From an uncultured Alistipes sp. (GTDB taxonomy: Bacteria > Bacteroidota > Bacteroidia > Bacteroidales > UBA932): a DNA stretch of 64,000 nt. Below the pieces are notes generated by a model. That model worked only from the letters and a program-made list of their open reading frames with translations. It did no database searches and had not been told where the DNA came from. The position numbers were made by a program, and so were the translations under genes. Shown here in pieces: positions 43,585-51,319 of this stretch (position 1 is its first letter; each line of letters starts with the position of its first letter). The stretch lies in the NCBI GenBank assembly GCA_900550465.1, contig URSC01000003.1:124001-188000 (forward strand), in the 5' to 3' direction.

Positions 43585-44314
43585 GTAAGCAGCCCACCAG
43601 ACCGAAGGCATGGTGGACTGGGGAGTACTCCCCTCCCAACCCTCCCGAACTGCGAACTGTCCCCCAGGGAAGGGCTTTGTCGCTACGTCCCGACAAGATA
43701 CCTTCGGCCAACGCATACAGGGATTGTAGCCACATTTTCGCTTACGCCCTCACCTTCGGAAGGTGCGCAATTTCCCCGCGATATCGTCCCACCTTCCAAA
43801 GGTGGACAAGCAGGTAGAAAATGTAAAACCGAGCCACAATAGCCCAGAGGGCGTTCCGTGAGCACAACGGCGAAATTCCACCTTCCGAAGGTGAGCGAAA
43901 ATGGCCGGAAAACGTCCCACCTTCCAAAGGTGGACTGCACCATAGACTGAATAACGGTAAGCAGAGAGGCGCCCTATTTTCACAACAAACTGAGATACTG
44001 ACACATAGAAACACAACGAGAGCTTTTCGGCCATATACATACCTGCCGAAAGCACACGCCACCCCTGCAAGCAACTGACCTTCCAGCACATACGATTCCA
44101 CCCTGCGTCAGTACTTACCATTACTTCGCACTGCCGCAATTGCTGCCACTTTCCCACTCCTTCCGAAGGAGTCGTACGAATATGATGGCCGGAATTACGG
44201 GAGAAATCAGACGGCAGATCTCCTAGGTACTCATCTACGATACTGAGTGTCTGAAGTGAAAGTTTATATATCTGAAAATGTTTGCGTATATTTACGTATC
44301 AGCATTAGATTACG
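43585..44314. other. Gene-free repeat region after uvrA
   Basis: No convincing gene. It carries the palindrome pairs at 43751-43932, a GGGGAGTACTCCCC palindrome near 43618, and a variant palindrome ACTCCTTCCGAAGGAGT near 44156-44172. Frames of 80-135 codons here are made by the repeats and have no recognisable protein. The sequence becomes AT-richer to the right. Confidence 0.5.
43751..43932. repeat. Two paired-palindrome units, 39-base pitch (second array)
   Basis: Copies at 43751, 43790, 43879 and 43918 (consensus CACCTTCNRAAGGTG), again in pairs with exactly 39 bases between starts and 24-base spacers. The first spacer (cgcaatttccccgcgatatc + gtcc) is close to the one at 15.2 kb; the second differs but keeps length and the terminal CGTCC. 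The shared spacing with different spacer sequence argues that the palindrome pair is the conserved unit. Confidence 0.8.
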
Positions 44315-44431
44315 ATGACTGTACTTGGAATAATACCGATTGTGGAGATTCCTTTTCTGGTGTCGCTCATGCTTATAGCACTACTTGTTATAGTACTTAA
44401 AAGTGACAAAAAAGGGAAAGTAAATCGCTGA
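44315..44431 (+). CDS. Possible 38-residue single-pass membrane protein
   Basis: ATG 44315, TGA 44429-44431. It starts 'MTVLGIIPIVEIPFLVSLML', is hydrophobic to about residue 27 and ends in a basic tail (LKSDKKGKVNR), the layout of a small membrane peptide. A TATATTTA (one mismatch to TAnnTTTG) lies about 25 bases upstream. No family. Chance cannot be excluded in this AT-rich zone. Confidence 0.35.
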   Translation: MTVLGIIPIVEIPFLVSLMLIALLVIVLKSDKKGKVNR

Positions 44432-44453
44432 CCATTTCTGCCCTTTAATAATT

Positions 44454-44502
44454 TGGCCATAGTCGCGACTTCTGCCGGAAAAGAAAGTCGCAACTATGGC
44501 CA
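44454..44502. repeat. 18-bp inverted repeat with 13-base loop
   Basis: Left arm 44454-44471 (TGGCCATAGTCGCGACTT) and right arm 44485-44502, one mismatch. The right arm contains an ATG (44496) that opens a 19-codon frame 'MANLSSEEVHKLYLNILNN' ending in TAA at 44553. It looks like the operator and first codons of a gene whose remainder has been lost. Confidence 0.6.
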
Positions 44503-44676
44503 ATTTGTCTTCAGAAGAGGTGCACAAGCTTTATCTCAACATCCTCAACAACTAAATAAGCCGACATCTCTGCCGGCTCGGAGCAGCAGACGCCACCCTT
44601 GCGGGCGCACTCCACCGCACTGCAAAGATAACAAATTTACTGGATTGAGCCGCATCTGGTTCAGGAATGCAACTGA

Positions 44677-44835
44677 TTATAAAGACAAAACTTTTCTGAA
44701 CGGATTGAAATCAGGATCTTCTCCATCTTCCGGCTCATATCCATCAAGGATTGCATTAGTATTGGCCTCATCCTGCCAACGCTCGAATACTGCTCTGTCA
44801 GCCTCGTCCCAACCGGCACGTTCTTCTGGGGTCAT
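44677..44835 (-). CDS. Small acidic protein or C-terminal remnant (52 residues)
   Basis: ATG 44835, TAA 44677-44679. It starts 'MTPEERAGWDEADRAVFERW' and is rich in Asp and Glu to the end ('GEDPDFNPFRKVLSL'). The frame stays open upstream of the ATG for about 20 codons with plausible protein sequence ('KCDEAIKRIETQRAA') and no other start, so a truncated longer gene is at least as likely as a complete small one. No family recognised. Confidence 0.35.
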   Translation of the reverse strand: MTPEERAGWDEADRAVFERWQDEANTNAILDGYEPEDGEDPDFNPFRKVLSL

Positions 44836-45230
44836 TGCTGCTCGTTGTGTTTCTATGCGTTTGATCGCTTCGTCACACTTATTTGCCCGGCGGCAGATGT
44901 TTTATACTATCTTGCAGAATCCAAGAAAAAGGGTATTTTTGCAAACACGATAATCTTGAATACGTGAAATATCTATTGAACGATAAAGTCGAATACGTGC
45001 ATCATAGACTAAAGACATATAATCGACGAGATACTACCGGGCTAACAGCCTGTCAGACAAATTAAATGGCTTGCGGCAGGGGCGCAAAATCTATTAAACG
45101 CAGACACCGCAACGGCACCAAATCACGGAAAACGCTGCCGTTGCGGTACGGACCTCGGTACGAGCCTTGCCGTTGCGCAGAAATCAGAGAGGGGCAACGC
45201 AGGAAATCAGAGGTGGGCAACAGCACCAAA
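44836..45230. other. Remnant zone with degenerate short repeats
   Basis: No intact gene. A short plus-strand frame ending near 45065 contains 'NLEYVKYLLNDKVEYVHHRL' and 'DTTGLTA', faintly like one ankyrin repeat. From 45106 there is a 12-bp stem-loop (ACCGCAACGGCA, 45106-45117 with 45136-45147), then degenerate 20-23-bp direct repeats (GCAACGCAGGAAATCAGAGG-type) at about 45170-45235. Both motifs share AACGGCA/AACAGCA-CCAAATCA. Confidence 0.35.
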
Positions 45231-46337
45231 TCACAGCCTGCGCAGAATACCTTTGTCCCCCACCACATAGATGCTGTCCCCTTCGATGAGGATGCCCCTG
45301 CCCAGACCGGCCTCGCGGTTCTCCGCATTGTCCACATTCACCGCTATTACCCGGCCGTCATAGAAAGTGGAGATGTCGTCAAAGATAGTGTGTCCCACGA
45401 TTACGCGGTCCGCCTGATACCGGTCCAGGATGAGACCGAGGGTGTCCGCGGCCAGGGGATGGTACTTCTCCGCATCCCTTACCATGCCGCGGTACCACAG
45501 AGGACCGCTGCTGCCCATGAGAAAGTATATCATCGGAGAGGCCTCCTTCCGCTCCGCCTTGGTCTTGTAAAGGCCGGCGCTTACCTGCTCATTGACAAAG
45601 GGGATGTCCAGGTTCTGCCTGTAGAAATCACTGCTCAGGCCCGCGTGCACGAAGAGACATCGGCCCGACATCTGCATGGTGTTGCGCACGGAGAGCCACC
45701 TGCCAAGTTCGGAGGAAGGAGAGAGCAGATCCGCATATTTCATGCCCAGAGTATCCGCCAGCTGCGTATATTTGGGCTTGGCATAGCGCAGGTCGTTCAT
45801 CAGCACCATAGGCTCATGGTTGCCCAGGAGGTAATCCACCCGTCCTCCGGCCTGAGCCGCTTCCGCCTCAAGCTGATATATCAGCCAGAGTATCTGCACG
45901 GCATCATTGCCCCGGTCGAACACATCCCCGATGACCACCAGCTGGTTCGCCCCGAAGTTCCAGTTGCAGTCCGCGTCTATCACCCCGTTTCCCTGCAGCA
46001 GGCTTATGAAACAGTCCAGGTTGCCGTGCGGGTCGGAAGTAACGAAGATCCTGTCCGGCTGCTCTGTCTTCCAATCCGGCCGCTCCACCGGATGCAGCGA
46101 TACATCGAAACAATGCTCCTGATCACTGGAGACTACGGTGAAGCCATAATCCTCCGGCAATGAGGCCAGAAGGGTATCCACCAGCCGTCCCTCCGGAGTC
46201 ACCGACACCATCCTGACAGTACCGTCCTCCTGATACATGATATAAGGACCGTCGGAAGTCTGAGCCCCGGCAACGGTAACCAAGCATAAAAGGCTGACGA
46301 ACAGCATCCACATTCTGTACATACCTGTTGTTTTCAT
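45231..46337 (-). CDS. Secreted PPP-type metallophosphoesterase
   Basis: 368 residues from ATG 46337, the start that gives a signal peptide ('MWMLFVSLLCLVTVAGAQ'). An in-frame ATG at 46445 lies inside the divergent symporter gene and is rejected. The metal site is complete: 'SDPHGNLDCF' (Asp, His), 'VIGDVFDRGNDAV' (GDxxDRG), 'LLGNHEPMVL' (GNHE), and a later 'DRVIVGHT'. The layout is that of Shewanella-like PPP phosphatases. Periplasmic location is inferred from the signal. A TATCTTCG (one mismatch) at 46368-46375 is a candidate -7 element, back-to-back with the symporter's. Confidence 0.85.
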   Translation of the reverse strand: MKTTGMYRMWMLFVSLLCLVTVAGAQTSDGPYIMYQEDGTVRMVSVTPEGRLVDTLLASLPEDYGFTVVSSDQEHCFDVSLHPVERPDWKTEQPDRIFVTSDPHGNLDCFISLLQGNGVIDADCNWNFGANQLVVIGDVFDRGNDAVQILWLIYQLEAEAAQAGGRVDYLLGNHEPMVLMNDLRYAKPKYTQLADTLGMKYADLLSPSSELGRWLSVRNTMQMSGRCLFVHAGLSSDFYRQNLDIPFVNEQVSAGLYKTKAERKEASPMIYFLMGSSGPLWYRGMVRDAEKYHPLAADTLGLILDRYQADRVIVGHTIFDDISTFYDGRVIAVNVDNAENREAGLGRGILIEGDSIYVVGDKGILRRL

Positions 46338-46367
46338 TGTTCCTATAAAAATTACATTTCTCCAGCG

Positions 46368-46375
46368 CGAAGATA
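46368..46375 (-). promoter_or_regulatory. Candidate -7 element (TATCTTCG) of the phosphatase gene
   Basis: One mismatch to TAnnTTTG on the minus strand, 30 bases before the ATG at 46337. Weak alone. Confidence 0.35.
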
Positions 46376-46387
46376 ACAAGGATTTCC

Positions 46388-46395
46388 TATATTTG
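46388..46395 (+). promoter_or_regulatory. -7 promoter element (TATATTTG) of the symporter gene
   Basis: Perfect TAnnTTTG with only 6 bases before the symporter ATG (46402), implying a leaderless mRNA. 12 bases separate it from the divergent candidate element. Confidence 0.55.
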
Positions 46396-46401
46396 TAATC
46401 T

Positions 46402-47832
46402 ATGGAAAAACTACAGGCTCTCATATCATCCACGAATGATATCATCTGGTCCTACCTGCTGGTAGGCGTTCTCATCATCTGCGCAGTATGGTTCACAGTG
46501 CGTTCCGGCTTCCTTCAGTTCAGGTCGGTACCTGAGATGCTGCGTCTGCTGACCGAAAGGAGGTCCAAGGACAGCGGCAAGGACGGCAAGCGCAGCATCT
46601 CCTCGTTCCAGGCCTTCGCTGTATCCATCGCCAGCCGTGTCGGCACGGGCAATCTGGCAGGTGTGGCTACGGCAATAGTCGTGGGCGGCCCCGGCGCAGT
46701 GTTCTGGATGTGGATAATGGCCCTCTTCGGCAGTGCGAGCGCCTTCGTGGAGTCGACCTTAGCCCAGCTGTACAAGCGTCCGGCAAAGGACGGCACCTTC
46801 ATCGGAGGACCGGCCTACTATATGGAACGTGGCATCGGCAAACGCTGGATGGGAGTGCTCTTCGCAGTACTCATCTCTATAACATTCGGCTTTGCATTCA
46901 ACTCAGTGCAGAGCAATACCATCTGCGCCTCATGGGAACTGGCGTTCAACGTACCGGCCCGGTGGATGGGCATCATCCTCACCGTCCTGACCCTCGTGAT
47001 CATCTTCGGCGGCATCCGGCGCATCGCCGGCGTGAGCAGCCTGCTGGTCCCCGTGATGGCACTTCTCTACATCGCCCTGGCGCTTGTCATCATAGCCATG
47101 AATATCAAGGAAATACCTGAGGTGCTGGGCCTGATCGTCTCCGATGCATTCGGATTCGGGGACGGCAACGGCGGAGGCTGGAGGGAACTGGCCGGAGGAG
47201 GCATCGGCGCCACCATCATGCAGGGCGTCAAGCGCGGAATGTTCAGCAATGAGGCAGGTATGGGCTCAGCTCCGAACGTGGCTGCCACAGCCGATACCAC
47301 CCACCCCGTAAAGCAGGGCCTCATCCAGGCCCTCGGAGTCTTCACCGACACCCTGGTCATCTGCTCCTGCACCGCCTTCATCATCCTCATTGGCGGAGTC
47401 AGCGACGCCTCGGTGGACGGCATCCAGCTCACCCAGACCGCCCTGACCGCACAGATAGGACCAGTCGGCGAGATCTTCATCGCCCTGACTATCCTGATGT
47501 TCGCTTTCAGCAGCGTGATAGGCAACTACTATTACGGCGAGGCCAATATCCGCTTCATCACGAAGAAAAAATGGGTACTGAACTGCTACCGCATCCTCGT
47601 AGCCGGGATGGTGCTCTGCGGAGCCCTCATCACCCTCGACCTGGCATGGGCCCTGGCCGACCTGACCATGGCGCTGATGGCCCTGTGCAACCTTATCGCC
47701 ATCATGATACTCTCCCCCCAGGCCTTCAGGCTGCTCAGCGACTACCGCAGTCAGAAGAAAGCCGGCATCAGGAACCCCGTATTCAAAAAAGAAAGCTTGC
47801 CCGAAATTCAGGACAAGCTCGAATGCTGGTAA
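46402..47832 (+). CDS. Sodium:alanine/glycine symporter family protein
   Basis: A 476-residue polytopic inner-membrane protein of the AGCS family (AlsT/DagA), which imports alanine or glycine with Na+. Family stretches seen: 'SSFQAFAVSIASRVGTGNLA' and 'GVATAIVVGGPGAVFWMW' near residues 70-110, 'FIGGPAYYMERG', and 'GVKRGMFSNEAGMGSAPNVA' around 275. About ten TM helices. The ATG follows a perfect -7 element by 6 bases, so the transcript is probably leaderless. It converges on prfA with 27 bases between stops. Confidence 0.93.
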   Translation: MEKLQALISSTNDIIWSYLLVGVLIICAVWFTVRSGFLQFRSVPEMLRLLTERRSKDSGKDGKRSISSFQAFAVSIASRVGTGNLAGVATAIVVGGPGAVFWMWIMALFGSASAFVESTLAQLYKRPAKDGTFIGGPAYYMERGIGKRWMGVLFAVLISITFGFAFNSVQSNTICASWELAFNVPARWMGIILTVLTLVIIFGGIRRIAGVSSLLVPVMALLYIALALVIIAMNIKEIPEVLGLIVSDAFGFGDGNGGGWRELAGGGIGATIMQGVKRGMFSNEAGMGSAPNVAATADTTHPVKQGLIQALGVFTDTLVICSCTAFIILIGGVSDASVDGIQLTQTALTAQIGPVGEIFIALTILMFAFSSVIGNYYYGEANIRFITKKKWVLNCYRILVAGMVLCGALITLDLAWALADLTMALMALCNLIAIMILSPQAFRLLSDYRSQKKAGIRNPVFKKESLPEIQDKLECW

Positions 47833-47859
47833 GTCTATAACCGACAGTACGGCCGGCCG

Positions 47860-48945
47860 CTACTCTGCCGCCGACTTCAGACGCTCTGCGTTCTCGGCGA
47901 TGGTCAGCTGGTCGATGACCTCCTGGATGTCGCCGTCCATGAAGACGGGCAGGTTGTACATCGTGTAGTTGATGCGGTGGTCGGTCACGCGGGACTGAGG
48001 GTAGTTGTAGGTGCGGATCTTCGCCGAGCGGTCACCTGTGGACACCATGGTCTTGCGCTTCTTGGACATCTCGTTGAGATACTTCTCGTACTCCATGTTG
48101 TAGATACGGGTACGCAACTCGGCCAGGGCCTTGTCAAAGTTCTTGAGCTGAGACTTCTCGTCCTGGCACTGCACCACTATGCCGGTCGGGATGTGGGTCA
48201 GACGGATGGCCGAGTAAGTGGTGTTCACCGACTGGCCGCCCGGGCCTGAGGAGCAGAAGGTATCCTTGCGGATATCGTTCATGTTGATCTCCACGTCGAA
48301 CTCATCGGCCTCGGGCAGCACGACCACAGAAGCGGCCGAAGTATGCACCCTGCCCTGGGTCTCGGTCTGGGGCACACGCTGTACGCGGTGCACTCCGCTC
48401 TCATACTTCAGCGTACCGTAGACACCCTGGCCCGACACCTTGAATATTATCTCCTTGTATCCGCCGGCAGCGCCCTCGGACTGGCTGTTGATCTCGAGCT
48501 TCCATCCCTTACGCTCGCAGTACTTGGCATACATGCGGAAAAGGTCCCCGGCGAAGATTGCCGCCTCGTCTCCTCCTGTACCGCCGCGGATCTCCACGAT
48601 GGCGTTCTTCTCGTCCTGAGGATCCTTGGGGATGAGCAGGAGCTTTATCTCCTCCTCCATGCCCGGGAGCTGCCCCTCGATGGAGGACACCTCCTCCTTG
48701 GCCAGCTCGCGCAGATCCTCGTCCTTCTCCTTGGAAAGAATCTCCTTCGCACCTTCCAGATCCCCGACCATCTTGATGTACTTGTCGCCGGCAGCCACGA
48801 TAGGCTCCAGTTCCTTGTACTCGCGGTTGAGCTGGATGTACTTCTTCATGTCGGACATCACGTCGGAGCCGGAAAGCTGCTCCGAGAGTGCCTCGTATTT
48901 TTTCTTCAGTTCCTGTAATTTCTCTGTTAAAGGGTATTCGCTCAT
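47860..48945 (-). CDS. prfA: Peptide chain release factor 1
   Basis: A 361-residue RF1 that recognises UAA/UAG and triggers peptide release. The GGQ loop is 'SSGPGGQSVNTTYSAIRLTH', preceded by the tightly conserved 'GRVHTSAASVVVLPE', and the PCRF domain fills residues 1-210. Length is standard. A TATCTTTG element is 21 bases before the ATG. The hydrogenase operon terminator lies just upstream. Confidence 0.97.
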   Translation of the reverse strand: MSEYPLTEKLQELKKKYEALSEQLSGSDVMSDMKKYIQLNREYKELEPIVAAGDKYIKMVGDLEGAKEILSKEKDEDLRELAKEEVSSIEGQLPGMEEEIKLLLIPKDPQDEKNAIVEIRGGTGGDEAAIFAGDLFRMYAKYCERKGWKLEINSQSEGAAGGYKEIIFKVSGQGVYGTLKYESGVHRVQRVPQTETQGRVHTSAASVVVLPEADEFDVEINMNDIRKDTFCSSGPGGQSVNTTYSAIRLTHIPTGIVVQCQDEKSQLKNFDKALAELRTRIYNMEYEKYLNEMSKKRKTMVSTGDRSAKIRTYNYPQSRVTDHRINYTMYNLPVFMDGDIQEVIDQLTIAENAERLKSAAE

Positions 48946-48966
48946 ATACTGATTTCAATTGACCTG

Positions 48967-48974
48967 CAAAGATA
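48967..48974 (-). promoter_or_regulatory. -7 promoter element (TATCTTTG) of prfA
   Basis: Perfect TAnnTTTG on the minus strand, 21 bases before the prfA ATG. Confidence 0.6.
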
Positions 48975-48991
48975 CAATAAAATACTGAAAT

Positions 48992-49024
48992 AAAAAGGGC
49001 GGGCCCGCCGAAACGGAACCGCCC
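48992..49024 (-). terminator. Rho-independent terminator of the hydrogenase operon
   Basis: Stem GGGCGG/CCGCCC (48997-49002 with 49019-49024) with a GC-rich loop that can fold further, followed on the minus strand by TTTTT. It lies 28 bases past the stop of the NuoE-like gene. Confidence 0.7.
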
Positions 49025-49052
49025 GTGGAATCAACTCAATAGGGAATAACTT

Positions 49053-49529
49053 TTATTCGTACTGGGCGAGGATGCCCTTTATCTGCTTGGGCTCCAGACG
49101 GCCGTAGACCTTCTCGTCCACGAGCATCACGGGAGCCAGACCGCAGGCGCCCACGCAGCGCAGGCACTCCAGGGAGAATTTCCCGTCGGGGGTGACACCG
49201 CCCACGTCGATTTTGAGCTCCTTCTTGATCTCCTCCAGCACCCCCTCGGCTCCGCGGACATAGCAGGCCGTACCCATGCACACCGAGATGGAGTGACGGC
49301 CCTTGGGCTGCATGGTGAAGAAGGAATAGAAGGTAACCACACCGTAGACCTTGGCCACCGGGATGTGGAGGCAGCGGGCTATCTCGCGCTGCACCTCCTC
49401 GGGCAGATAGCCGAAATGTCCCTGGGTCTTGTGCAGGACGTTGATCAGCTCACCGGGGGAGTTGTGGAACTCGGCGCAAATCTCGGCGATCTTGTCTTTC
49501 TGACATTTGTTCAATTCTATCTTGTCCAT
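49053..49529 (-). CDS. NuoE-like [2Fe-2S] subunit of bifurcating hydrogenase (HndA/HydC)
   Basis: 158 residues. The thioredoxin-like [2Fe-2S] fold has four Cys in 'CMGTACYVRG' and 'CLRCVGACGLAP'. It is the NuoE-type electron-transfer subunit. The N-terminal part, 'EICAEFHNSPGELINVLHKT', is the family helix bundle. Last gene of the block; the hydA-type gene ends 18 bases before it. With the NuoF-like and H-cluster subunits it makes a soluble enzyme that couples NAD(P)H and ferredoxin to H2. Confidence 0.93.
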   Translation of the reverse strand: MDKIELNKCQKDKIAEICAEFHNSPGELINVLHKTQGHFGYLPEEVQREIARCLHIPVAKVYGVVTFYSFFTMQPKGRHSISVCMGTACYVRGAEGVLEEIKKELKIDVGGVTPDGKFSLECLRCVGACGLAPVMLVDEKVYGRLEPKQIKGILAQYE

Positions 49530-49547
49530 AACTGATGTCTCTAAGAA

Positions 49548-51308
49548 TTAATCGTGTTTGTCGAAATAGTGAGTATGCAGCAGGTGATGCGCCTTCTCGC
49601 TCAGAGGCTTGCCGAGGAACTCCTCGTAGAGCTTGATGATGTAGGGATTCTCGTGCGACTTGCGGAGAGCCTTGCCGGCGTCCTCACGGTAGATGGCGTC
49701 CATACGGGCCTTGATCACGCTGCTGTCCCCGTGATGGAAGGGCTGGCCGGCACCGCCGATACAACCGCCGGGGCAGGCCATGATCTCGATTGCGTGGAAG
49801 TTGTACATGCCGGCGCGGATACCGTCGAGCAGCTTGCGGGCATTGCCGAGGGTGTGGGCTATGCCGATGTTCACGGGCAGGCCGTTGAAGTCGATCGTGG
49901 CATGACGGATGCCCTCGAGTCCCCTGAGCTCATTGAAGTCGATACGGTCCAGCTTCTTGCCGGTGTAGAGCTCGTAGGCAGTACGCACGGCAGCCTCGAT
50001 CACGCCTCCGGTGGCTCCGAAGATGACAGCCGCACCCGTGGACTCACCCAGAGGAGCGTCAAAGTCCTCGTCGGGCAGCGAGAGGAAGTCGATGTTGGCC
50101 GACTTGATCAGCGATGCCAGCTCGCGGGTGGAGATGGAGTAATCCACGTCCGGGTTGCCGTCCACCTTGAACTCGTCTCTCTGGCACTCATACTTCTTGG
50201 CCAGGCAGGGCATCACGGACACTACCACCAGGTCCTTGCGGTCCACTCCTATCTTCTCGGCAAAATAGATCTTGGCAATGGCTCCGAACATCTGCTGGGG
50301 CGACTTCGCGGAGGAAGGCACGTCCAGCATGTCGGGATAGTTGTGCTCGAAGAAATTGACCCAGGCGGGGCAGCAGGAGGTCAGGATCGGGAGCTTCACG
50401 CTCTTGTCGCCCTGGAGATAACGTCCCAGACGGTCCAGAAGCTCGGAGCCTTCCTCCATGATGGTCAGGTCGGCGGCAAAGTCAGTGTCGAAGACCTCGT
50501 CAAAACCGAGGCGGCGCAGGGCGGCCACCATCTTGCCTGTAACCAGGGTGCCGGGCTCCATGCCGAACTCCTCTCCGAGGGCGGCGCGTACCGCGGGAGC
50601 TGTCTGCACGATGACCTTCTTGGTAGGGTCCATCAGGGCCTGAATAATCTTTCCGGTGTTGTCCACCTCGGTCAGGGCTCCGGTGGGACAGACTGCGACG
50701 CACTGGCCGCAGAAGGTACAGTTGCTGTCCACCAGCCTCTGCTCGAAGGCGGGAGCGACCACAGCCATGAAGCCACGGTTTACGGCACTCAGGGCACCCA
50801 CGCTCTGCACGTCGTTGCACATGGTCTCGCAGCGGCGGCACATCACGCACTTGTCCATATCCCTCTTGAGGGAAGGCGACGTATCCTTCTTATAGGTGGA
50901 TACCGCCGCATTCTCAACGGAATGTATCTCCCTGATGCCCAGACGGGCAGCCAGATCCTGCAGCTCGCAGCGGCCGTTCTTGGGGCAGACCAGGCAGTCC
51001 TTGGGGTGATCCGAAAGAATCAGCTCGAGGACAGTCCTGCGGGCATTGATGACTCTCATGGTGTGGGTGTGCACCACCATGCCGGGGGTGCAGACCGTCG
51101 AGCAGGAGGGGGCCAGGTTCCTGCGGCCCTCAACCTCCACCACGCAGATGCGGCAGCCGCCCGGACGGTTCTCTACTCCGAGGTTATCCAGTTTCATGTA
51201 GCAGAGAGCCGGGATGTCTATTCCCATCTGCCTGGCAGCCTGGAATATCGTCGTCCCGTTTTCAACCTCGACCTCTCTGTTGTCTATAGTAAGTTTAATT
51301 TTATCCAT
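49548..51308 (-). CDS. [FeFe]-hydrogenase catalytic subunit (HndD/HydA type)
   Basis: 586 residues, all clusters countable. The plant-type [2Fe-2S] Cys are 36, 52, 55 and 69. The His-coordinated [4Fe-4S] ligands are His101, Cys105, Cys108 and Cys114. Two ferredoxin clusters use Cys154/157/160/164 and Cys197/200/203/207. The H-cluster binding motifs are 'TSCCPAW' (Cys313 ligand, Cys312 proton transfer), 'MPCLAKKYE' (Cys368) and 'MACPGGCIGG' (Cys512, Cys516). The C-terminal small-subunit-like helix domain follows ('SHENPYIIKLYEEFLG'). This is a complete group A, NAD(P)-linked, probably electron-bifurcating hydrogenase. Maturases HydEFG are not in the window. Confidence 0.96.
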   Translation of the reverse strand: MDKIKLTIDNREVEVENGTTIFQAARQMGIDIPALCYMKLDNLGVENRPGGCRICVVEVEGRRNLAPSCSTVCTPGMVVHTHTMRVINARRTVLELILSDHPKDCLVCPKNGRCELQDLAARLGIREIHSVENAAVSTYKKDTSPSLKRDMDKCVMCRRCETMCNDVQSVGALSAVNRGFMAVVAPAFEQRLVDSNCTFCGQCVAVCPTGALTEVDNTGKIIQALMDPTKKVIVQTAPAVRAALGEEFGMEPGTLVTGKMVAALRRLGFDEVFDTDFAADLTIMEEGSELLDRLGRYLQGDKSVKLPILTSCCPAWVNFFEHNYPDMLDVPSSAKSPQQMFGAIAKIYFAEKIGVDRKDLVVVSVMPCLAKKYECQRDEFKVDGNPDVDYSISTRELASLIKSANIDFLSLPDEDFDAPLGESTGAAVIFGATGGVIEAAVRTAYELYTGKKLDRIDFNELRGLEGIRHATIDFNGLPVNIGIAHTLGNARKLLDGIRAGMYNFHAIEIMACPGGCIGGAGQPFHHGDSSVIKARMDAIYREDAGKALRKSHENPYIIKLYEEFLGKPLSEKAHHLLHTHYFDKHD

Positions 51309-51319
51309 CTCAGTTACGA

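Noticed and set aside
46338..46445. Longer start for the metallophosphoesterase
   Set aside because: It would run into the divergent symporter gene and its promoter; ATG 46337 gives a normal signal peptide.
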